The notes under the pieces were generated by a model, which saw only the letters and a list, made by a program, of their open reading frames with translations, was not told the origin of the DNA and ran no database searches. Made by a program: the position numbers and the translations under genes. 64,000 nucleotides of DNA from Halobacteriales archaeon SW_8_68_21. GTDB lineage: Archaea; Halobacteriota; Halobacteria; Halobacteriales; Haloferacaceae. This document shows positions 57,108-64,000 of this stretch, one piece after another. Numbering within the stretch: the stretch's first letter is position 1; every line of letters starts with the position of its first letter. Location of the stretch: assembly GCA_003023405.1 (NCBI GenBank), contig PXST01000043.1, positions 10,280-74,279 of the forward strand. Reading direction: 5' to 3'.

Positions 57108-57156
57108 ACGTGCGGCCACGCTTCCATGGATCGCGTGAACGTGCGGCCACGCTTCC
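57097..57156. repeat. 29-bp direct repeat, period 31
   Basis: ggatcgcgtgaacgtgcggccacgcttcc at 57097 and 57128; the first copy spans the ecfT stop codon. Confidence 0.9.
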
Positions 57157-57201
57157 GCGGTTGTGGCAAGTTTTAACCCCGACGTATCCCGGTGATCGAT
57201 C

Positions 57202-59382
57202 ATGACTCCCCTACAAGCGGCCACGCGAGAGACCTTCTGGACCATCGGTCCGGTCGGGAAGGCCGCGTTCTACTGGCTCGCCGCGGTCGCCGTCCTCGTG
57301 TTCCTGTACGGCGTCTATGCGCGGTTCGCCGCGTACGCACGCGGGAGCGCGGACCCGCGCGATCGGCTGTCGAACCTGCCCGGTCGGGTCGCCGCCGCGA
57401 CGAAGACCGTCCTCTCGAACGAGAACCAGTTCGACGGGGACCTGTACGCCGGCGTGATGCACACGTTCATCGTCTGGGGGTTCCTCGTCTTGCTCGTCGC
57501 GACGACCATCCTCGGGATCGACATCGACCTGTACCGCCCGCTCGCGGGCGAGTCCTTCTGGGTCGGCGACTTCTACATAGCCTACCAGTTCGCCGTCGAC
57601 GCGTTCGGGCTGCTGTTCGTCGTCGGCGTCGGCATGGCCGGCTACCGCCGTTACCGGAGCCGCGAGGGGCGGCTTTGGGGGAAACACACCTCGCTCGAGG
57701 ACGATGCGTTCCTCTGGACGCTCTTCGCCCTCGGCGTCGGCGGCTTCCTCGTCGAGGGCGTGAGCATGGTCGGCCAGCCGGGGCGGGCGACCGAGACGGT
57801 GAGCTTCGTCGGGCTGGCGCTCGCAACCGGCCTACAGACGGCGGGGCTCACGCCGGCGGGCGCGGAGGCCGCCTACGGCGTCATCTGGTGGAGCCACTCG
57901 CTTTTGGCGTTCGCGTTCGTCGCGTGGATCCCCTACGCGAAGCCGTTCCACATGATCTCTTCGTTCGCCAACGTCGTCGTCCGCGACGAGAAGGCGGGCG
58001 CGCGGCTCCCGAACGTCCCCGCGGACCTCGATCACACCAACGCCGAGTCCCTCGACGACTTCACGTGGAAGGAACTTCTCGACGGCGACGCGTGTACGAA
58101 GTGCGGTCGGTGTACCGACGCCTGTCCGGCCGACACCGTCGGGCGGAACCTCGATCCGCGGGATGTCATCCTCGATCTGAAGTCGTACCGCGAGTCCGTC
58201 AGCGACGATCCGGTTGTCGGAAACGGGGGCGACGGGTCGATGGCGACGGACGGCGGCGTGGCCGGTTCAGCCGCCGACGGCGGCACGGTCCCCATCGTCG
58301 CCGACGAGGGCGGCGTCATCGCGAGCGAGTCGATGGAGTCGTGTATGTCCTGTATGGCATGTATGGACGCCTGTCCCGTCGACATCGAACACCTCACCTC
58401 CTTCACGAGGATGAACCGCCAGCTCGTCGACGAGGGGGCCGTCGACTCGAACCTCCAGGACGTGTTTCAGGACGTGATGGCGAAGGGGAACACCTTCGGC
58501 GAGTCGCAGTCGGCCCGGGGCGACTGGGCGGACGAGTTGGACGACGCGGACGTGCCCGACGCCCGCGAGGAGTCGGTCGAGTACCTCTGGTACGTCGGCG
58601 ACTACCCGAGCTTCGACGACCGCAATAAGAAGGTCGCGCGGGCGCTCGCCCACCTGTTCGACGAGGCCGACGTGTCGTTCGGCATCCTGTTCGACGACGA
58701 GAAGACCGACGGCAACGACATCCGCCGGATCGGCGAGGAGTTCCTCTACCTCGAGCTCGCCGGCCACCACGTCGAGACGTTCGCGGACTGCGAGTTCGAG
58801 AACATCGTCTGTACCGACCCGCACTCCTATAACACGATCAAAAACGAGTATCCCGAGGTCGACTTCGCGGAGTTCGCGGACGACCCCATGATGCCGTTCG
58901 ACCGCGAGGAGCCGTGGAACCCGGACGGCGAGATCGACGTGTTCCACTGGACGCAGGTCGTCGAGGAACTCGTCGACGACGGCCGGCTCGACCTCTCGGG
59001 CGACGAGCTTGACTACACCGTCACCTACCACGACCCCTGTCACCTCGGTCGGTACAACGACGAGTACGAGGCCCCCCGCGAGCTGATCCGCGCCACGGGC
59101 GCGGACCTCCACGAGATGCCGCGCTCGCGCGACGACTCGTTCTGCTGTGGCGGTGGCGGCGGCGGGCTCTGGACCGAACACGACGAGGCCGTCAAGCCGA
59201 GCGAGGAGCGCCTCCGCGAGGCGGTCGAGGACACCGACGCCGGCGGCGCGATAGAGAAGTTCGTCGTCGCCTGCCCGATGTGTACGACGATGTTCGAGGA
59301 CGGCCGCAAGACCGGCGACTTCGAGGACGACGTGGAGATCGTCGACGTCGCGGAACTGCTCATCGAGGCGGTCGAGGCGTAG
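57202..59382 (+). CDS. HdrD/GlpC-like Fe-S oxidoreductase with N-terminal membrane domain
   Basis: CTKCGRCTDACPADTVGRNLDPR, CMSCMACMDACPVDIEH, CCG-type YHDPCHLGRYNDEYEAPRE...SFCCGGGGGGLW...CPMCTTMF. Confidence 0.93.
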   Translation: MTPLQAATRETFWTIGPVGKAAFYWLAAVAVLVFLYGVYARFAAYARGSADPRDRLSNLPGRVAAATKTVLSNENQFDGDLYAGVMHTFIVWGFLVLLVATTILGIDIDLYRPLAGESFWVGDFYIAYQFAVDAFGLLFVVGVGMAGYRRYRSREGRLWGKHTSLEDDAFLWTLFALGVGGFLVEGVSMVGQPGRATETVSFVGLALATGLQTAGLTPAGAEAAYGVIWWSHSLLAFAFVAWIPYAKPFHMISSFANVVVRDEKAGARLPNVPADLDHTNAESLDDFTWKELLDGDACTKCGRCTDACPADTVGRNLDPRDVILDLKSYRESVSDDPVVGNGGDGSMATDGGVAGSAADGGTVPIVADEGGVIASESMESCMSCMACMDACPVDIEHLTSFTRMNRQLVDEGAVDSNLQDVFQDVMAKGNTFGESQSARGDWADELDDADVPDAREESVEYLWYVGDYPSFDDRNKKVARALAHLFDEADVSFGILFDDEKTDGNDIRRIGEEFLYLELAGHHVETFADCEFENIVCTDPHSYNTIKNEYPEVDFAEFADDPMMPFDREEPWNPDGEIDVFHWTQVVEELVDDGRLDLSGDELDYTVTYHDPCHLGRYNDEYEAPRELIRATGADLHEMPRSRDDSFCCGGGGGGLWTEHDEAVKPSEERLREAVEDTDAGGAIEKFVVACPMCTTMFEDGRKTGDFEDDVEIVDVAELLIEAVEA

Positions 59383-59831
59383 CGGGGACCGTCTCGGCTC
59401 CGTGCCGCGGCGTCGACGCCGCTCGCGTGTCAGGCTCGCCGCGCGCTCTCGTCGCCGAGGGGTTCGCCGCGCTCGATCGATTCGAGCGGCCCGCGGTACG
59501 GCTCGGCGTCCTCGGTCGCTCCGTGCGGCATCAAGCAGCGCCGCGTGAGCCACCCACGCCTCCCGGGAGGTCGTCGGTGCGGGCGGCCTGTCGGTCGTGG
59601 GAGGGACCATTCGTCCGGTGTCTTCCGGTACGGGGAATTAAAACCACGTCCCGGTTCGCGGCCAGATTCGACGAGACGCGACACCGGCGCACGCGGCCCA
59701 CCGACCGCACGCTGCGGTCATATGTACTACTATATAGCGTACGGAGCCGAACGTAGCCGTACCGTGGCGTACCCGCCACCCCGTATTCCTCATAGCATAC
59801 TACTTAACCGGAACTCGCCCACGGTCAGGTG

Positions 59832-60854
59832 ATGGCTTCCAGCCACGACGCGGACACAACGGGAATCACGCGGCGGAAATCGCTCGCGGCGCTCGCCGGC
59901 GCTGGGGCGCTCGGACTCGCCGGCTGTGCCCAGAGCTCGGACGGCGGAGACGGGTCGAACGCCTCTGACGGTTCCGACGGCGGGAGCGACTCCCTGTCCG
60001 GATCGATCAACATCGCGGGATCCAGCACGGTGTTCCCGCTGATGAGTGCGGTCGCGGAGGACTTCGCGGCCGATCACCCGGACGTCTCCATCGACGTGAG
60101 CTCGACCGGCTCCGGCGGCGGGTTCTCGAACTTTTTTTGCGTCGGCGAGACGGACTTCAACAACGCGAGCCGGCCGATTAAAGAAGAGGAGAAACAGCTC
60201 TGCGAGGAGAACGACGTTGAGTGGATCGAACTGATCGCGGCGACCGACGCGCTGACCGTCGTCGTCAACCCCAACGTGGACTGGATCGACTCGCTCACTG
60301 TCGACGAACTCTCCCAGATCTGGCAGGAGGACCCGGCCCGGACGTGGGACGAGGTCCGCGACGAGTTCCCCAACGAGGAGATCGAACGGTACGGTGCCGC
60401 CGACACCTCGGGGACCTACGACTACTTCATCGAGAACATCATGGGAGAGGCCGGTCACACTGACGACTATCAGGCGACCGAGCAGGACAACACGATCGCG
60501 CAGGGCGTCACGGGCAGCGAGTACGCGATCGGTTACTTCGGGTTCGCTTACTACTTCCAGAACCCCGACCAGCTCAAGGCGCTCGCCATCGACAACGGGA
60601 ACGGTCCGGTCGAGCCGAGCCTTGAAACCGCGGCCTCCGGCAAGTACCAGCCGCTCTCGCGCTCGCTGTACACCTACCCGTCGATGTCCTCGCTCGGTGA
60701 GGAACACGTCGCGGAGTTCGCCCGGTACTTCGTGAGCCAGACCACGAATGAGGACTTGGTCGCGGGCGACGTGGGTTACGTGCCGGCGACGGAGGAGACG
60801 CAGGAATCGCAGATGCAGAAGCTCGAGGACGCGATCGAGGAGACACAGGGCTGA
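59832..60854 (+). CDS. pstS: Phosphate ABC transporter substrate-binding protein
   Basis: Lipobox LAGCAQ; SGSINIAGSSTVFPLMSAVAEDFAADHPDVSIDVSSTGSGGGFSNF. Confidence 0.93.
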   Translation: MASSHDADTTGITRRKSLAALAGAGALGLAGCAQSSDGGDGSNASDGSDGGSDSLSGSINIAGSSTVFPLMSAVAEDFAADHPDVSIDVSSTGSGGGFSNFFCVGETDFNNASRPIKEEEKQLCEENDVEWIELIAATDALTVVVNPNVDWIDSLTVDELSQIWQEDPARTWDEVRDEFPNEEIERYGAADTSGTYDYFIENIMGEAGHTDDYQATEQDNTIAQGVTGSEYAIGYFGFAYYFQNPDQLKALAIDNGNGPVEPSLETAASGKYQPLSRSLYTYPSMSSLGEEHVAEFARYFVSQTTNEDLVAGDVGYVPATEETQESQMQKLEDAIEETQG

Positions 60855-60908
60855 CCGCTCGATGAATCAGTGTATTGATTTACGACTGCGTGCGATACCC
60901 CACAGTTC

Positions 60909-61883
60909 GTGACAGACAGCACAGAGAGTCCGGACCTGACCCGACGGAACGGATTCACACGAATCAAGGAAGGCACGTACGGTGGGTTATTCGCCGTCTG
61001 CGCGATCGTCACGCTCCTCACGACGGTCGCCATCTTCGCCACGCTCCTCTACGACGCCGTGGTGTTCTTTTCGGAAGTGCCGGTCGTCGAGTTCTTGACC
61101 AGCACGGAGTGGAGCCCGAACCCCGCCGGCGGCGGCCAGACGTTCGGGATCGTTCCGCTCCTGATCGGCACGGTCACGGTGACGGTGATGGCGGCGTTTA
61201 TCGCGCTCCCGATCGGGACGCTGACGGCGATCTACCTCAGCGAGTACGCGACGCCCAACGCCCGCTCGATCCTGAAGCCGCTCTTGGAGATCCTCGCCGG
61301 CATCCCGACGGTCGTTTACGGGTACTTCGCGTTAGTGTACGTCACGCCCGCGCTGAAGGCGACACTGTTCCCCGAGATGAGTACCTTCAACGCGCTATCG
61401 GCGTCACTGATGATCGGGATCATGACGATCCCGATGGTGTCGTCGATCTCCGAAGACGCGATGAGCGCGGTGCCGGACTCGCTCCGTCAGGCCGGGTACG
61501 GTCTCGGCGCGACCAAGTTCGAGGTCTCGACCGGCATCGTCGTCCCGGCGTCGATCTCCGGGATCGCCTCCTCGTACATCCTCGCGGTCTCCCGCGCCGT
61601 CGGCGAGACGATGATCGTCGTCGTCGCCATGGGCGCGCAGGCGCGGATGCCCGCAGTCCGGGAGGCCGTCTTCGGGATTCCGTACGTCAACCCGGCTGAC
61701 GTGTTGTTGGACTCGGGAATGACGATCACCGTCGCGATGGTCCAGATCGCCGGCGGCGACCTCGTCGGCGGCACGCTGCCGTACGACTCGATGTTCGCGC
61801 TCGGTCTCGCGCTGTTCGTGGTGACGCTCGTGATGAACGTGCTCAGTGACATCATCGCCGAACGCTACCGGGAGGAGTACTGA
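60909..61883 (+). CDS. pstC: Phosphate ABC transporter permease
   Basis: FGIVPLLIGTVTVTVMAAFIALPIGTLTAIYLSEYATPNARSILKPLLEILAGIPTVVYGYFAL. Confidence 0.93.
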   Translation: MTDSTESPDLTRRNGFTRIKEGTYGGLFAVCAIVTLLTTVAIFATLLYDAVVFFSEVPVVEFLTSTEWSPNPAGGGQTFGIVPLLIGTVTVTVMAAFIALPIGTLTAIYLSEYATPNARSILKPLLEILAGIPTVVYGYFALVYVTPALKATLFPEMSTFNALSASLMIGIMTIPMVSSISEDAMSAVPDSLRQAGYGLGATKFEVSTGIVVPASISGIASSYILAVSRAVGETMIVVVAMGAQARMPAVREAVFGIPYVNPADVLLDSGMTITVAMVQIAGGDLVGGTLPYDSMFALGLALFVVTLVMNVLSDIIAERYREEY

Positions 61884-63649
61884 TGGCGACAGACACCCCC
61901 TCCGAGGCGGGCTTCGGCGAGGTCAGCCGGGTTCGCGGAATCGTCTTCGAGTACCTCTCGCTCGGCGCGAGCGTGGCCGGCCTGCTGGCGCTCGGAATCC
62001 TCCTCGTGTACGTCGCGGTCGACGCGTTCGACCTGGCGAACGCGAGCCCAGAGTGGCTGCTGACGTACTTTCTGACCCTCGTCGTCCCGTACCTCGGCTT
62101 CTGTCTGTATAGCGTGGGCGACCCGACCGTGACGCGCCGCGCCGTCGCCGCGCTCGGCGGCGGCCTCGTCGCCGTCGCGGGCTTGTTCGTTGGGATCGAG
62201 ACGTTCGTCTCGCCGATCCCCCGACTCAACTGGCCCGTCGCGTACCTGTTCGTCGTCGTCATCCCGCTTACCGCGTACCTGACGTACGTCGGGAATCAGG
62301 GGCGTGTCGGCGCGGTCGGCCTCGGACTCATCGGCCGGGCCGTCGGCGGCGCTGCGGTCGGCCTCGCCGTCGGGACGCTCTTTTTAGTGTTCGATCAGTT
62401 CGTCTGGTTCCTCGCGTACACCTTCGGTGTCTTCCCAGCCGTCGCACTGTACGTGTACGCCCGGCGCAGCCCGTCGTCGCGCGCGGCGACCGCGGCACCG
62501 GTCGTCGGCGTCGTCGGGATTCTCCTCGCCGTCTTCGCCCGCGAGACGATCTCGACGTATCCGTCGGACCTCCTCATTTTCCTCTGGACGATCGCGATCC
62601 CGGTCGCGGTGGTCGGGGAGCGGCTCGTCACCGCCCGCGGTGGCCGGACCGCCGGCCTCCTCGCCGGCGGCGTCCCGCTGGCGCTCGCGGTCGCGGGGGG
62701 CTTCCTCGCGGGGACCGTCGGACTCCCGGGACCGGACATCCTCGTCGTGGTCGCGCTCGTCGGCACGGCCGTCGCCGTCTACCTCCAGCGCGTGATCGAG
62801 GACGGCGAGGGGCTGGCTGGGCTCGCGCTCCCCGTCCTCCTCGTCGCCGGCCCCCTCGTCGGCGCGCTCGTCGTCGGGGCTTGGGGCGTCCCGGCACCGG
62901 ACCCGTGGCTCGACGTCGGCTTTCTCACGGAAGCGCCGTCGCGGAACGCGGTCGAGGCCGGACTGTACCCCGCCATCGTCGGTTCGGTCATCATCATCGC
63001 GATCGTCGCGGTGCTTTCGTTCGCGCTCGGCGTCGGGACCGCGGTATTCTTAGAGGAGTACACCGCCGAGACCGGCCTCGTCGGAACACTGACGCGGATC
63101 CTACAGATCAACATCGCGAACCTCGCCGCGATCCCGTCGGTGGTCTACGGCCTGCTCGGACTGGGCCTCTTCGCCAACCTGCTCGGGCTCGGATTCGGAA
63201 CCGCGCTGACCGTGTCGCTGACGCTGTCGCTGCTCATCCTCCCGATCACCATCGTCTCCGCTCAGGAGGCGATCCGGTCGGTCCCGGACGAGTTCCGACG
63301 GGGATCCGACGCTATGGGCGCGACGCGGTGGCAGACCACCAAGAACGTGGTCCTGCCGGAGGCGATGCCGGGTATCCTGACGGGGACCATCCTCGCGCTC
63401 GGCCGGGCGATCGGCGAGACGGCACCGCTCATCATGGTCGGTGCGGCGACGACCGTCTTCAGTGCGCCGAACAGTCTGTTCAGCAAGTTCAGTGCGATGC
63501 CGATGCAGATCTACGCGTGGGCCGACTTCCCGCAGCCGGAGTTCCGGTACGGAGTCGTCGCCGCAGGCGTTATGACGCTGCTCGTCGTCCTCATCGGCAT
63601 GAATGGGACGGCTATCCTGCTGCGGAACCGCGCGGAGCGAGGGAGCTAA
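61883..63649 (+). CDS. pstA: Phosphate ABC transporter permease
   Basis: [51 protein letters not shown]...[18 protein letters not shown]; long hydrophobic N-terminal extension. Confidence 0.92.
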   Translation: MATDTPSEAGFGEVSRVRGIVFEYLSLGASVAGLLALGILLVYVAVDAFDLANASPEWLLTYFLTLVVPYLGFCLYSVGDPTVTRRAVAALGGGLVAVAGLFVGIETFVSPIPRLNWPVAYLFVVVIPLTAYLTYVGNQGRVGAVGLGLIGRAVGGAAVGLAVGTLFLVFDQFVWFLAYTFGVFPAVALYVYARRSPSSRAATAAPVVGVVGILLAVFARETISTYPSDLLIFLWTIAIPVAVVGERLVTARGGRTAGLLAGGVPLALAVAGGFLAGTVGLPGPDILVVVALVGTAVAVYLQRVIEDGEGLAGLALPVLLVAGPLVGALVVGAWGVPAPDPWLDVGFLTEAPSRNAVEAGLYPAIVGSVIIIAIVAVLSFALGVGTAVFLEEYTAETGLVGTLTRILQINIANLAAIPSVVYGLLGLGLFANLLGLGFGTALTVSLTLSLLILPITIVSAQEAIRSVPDEFRRGSDAMGATRWQTTKNVVLPEAMPGILTGTILALGRAIGETAPLIMVGAATTVFSAPNSLFSKFSAMPMQIYAWADFPQPEFRYGVVAAGVMTLLVVLIGMNGTAILLRNRAERGS

Positions 63650-63650
63650 C

Positions 63651-64000
63651 ATGAGTAACACAGAAACAGAGACCAAGACCGAATCCGACGGGAGCGATTC
63701 GCTCATCACGACGGACGTACAGGCGGAGCAGAACGACCGGTCCGCGCCCTCAACCCGGACGGCAGTCGCCGCCCGGAACCTGAACGTCTACTACGGCGAT
63801 GAACAGGCGATAAAGGACGTGACGATGGACATACCCGAAAAGCGCGTGACGGCGCTCATCGGACCCTCCGGCTGCGGCAAGTCGACGTTTCTCCGCACGA
63901 TCAACCGGATGAACGACATGATCGATATCTGCCGTGTCGAGGGCGACGTGGAGTTCGGCGGGAAGAACGTGTACGACCCCGATGTCGACCCGGTCGCCTT
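63651..64000 (+). CDS. pstB: Phosphate ABC transporter ATPase (3' end outside window)
   Basis: [72 protein letters not shown]. Confidence 0.95.
   Translation, partial: MSNTETETKTESDGSDSLITTDVQAEQNDRSAPSTRTAVAARNLNVYYGDEQAIKDVTMDIPEKRVTALIGPSGCGKSTFLRTINRMNDMIDICRVEGDVEFGGKNVYDPDVDPVA

Noticed and set aside
58267-59610. 447-aa minus-strand ORF opposite the HdrD-like gene
   Set aside because: Antisense artefact; no recognisable motif.

Overview
The window is about 64 kb of high-GC haloarchaeal chromosome (Halorubrum-like judging from protein content, not confirmed), densely coding on both strands. I recognise: a sensor histidine kinase (cut by the left edge), thermosome, BCCT transporter, CbiX plus a DR2241-like partner, prephenate dehydratase, a DUF433/DUF5615 toxin-antitoxin-like pair, CysS, photolyase, Hsp20, two Pcm paralogues, a HerA/DUF87 ATPase, a CrcB pair, CCA-adding enzyme, two tRNAs (one with a BHB intron), archaemetzincin, a YgfZ/GcvT-like protein, a PitA-like phosphate permease, RfcS with two inteins, EtfBA, a pilin-like protein, RLI/ABCE1, creatininase-like, Sua5, peroxiredoxin and glutaredoxin-like proteins, a CNNM/CBS protein, a YhhQ-type transporter, DUF389, BioY-EcfA-EcfT, an HdrD/GlpC-like Fe-S protein and PstS-C-A-B (cut by the right edge). 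Strongest observations: (1) RfcS carries one intein at Walker A and one at Walker B, and their homing-nuclease modules look unrelated (LAGLIDADG-like versus NUMOD/zinc-finger plus PD-(D/E)XK/Vsr-like); (2) tRNA-Asn(GUU) has a 35-nt intron with a textbook bulge-helix-bulge, followed by a PD-(D/E)XK nuclease-like gene before the next tRNA; (3) an unusual number of disrupted genes (ilvA and bioY with small internal deletions, pitA with two frameshifts, DR2241 and UPF0146 with single frameshifts, and two convergent gene pairs whose 3' ends run into each other), which is either real gene decay or assembly error; (4) a lower-GC accessory patch at about 52.2-55.1 kb with IS200/IS605-like palindromes. 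No rRNA or CRISPR array was seen.
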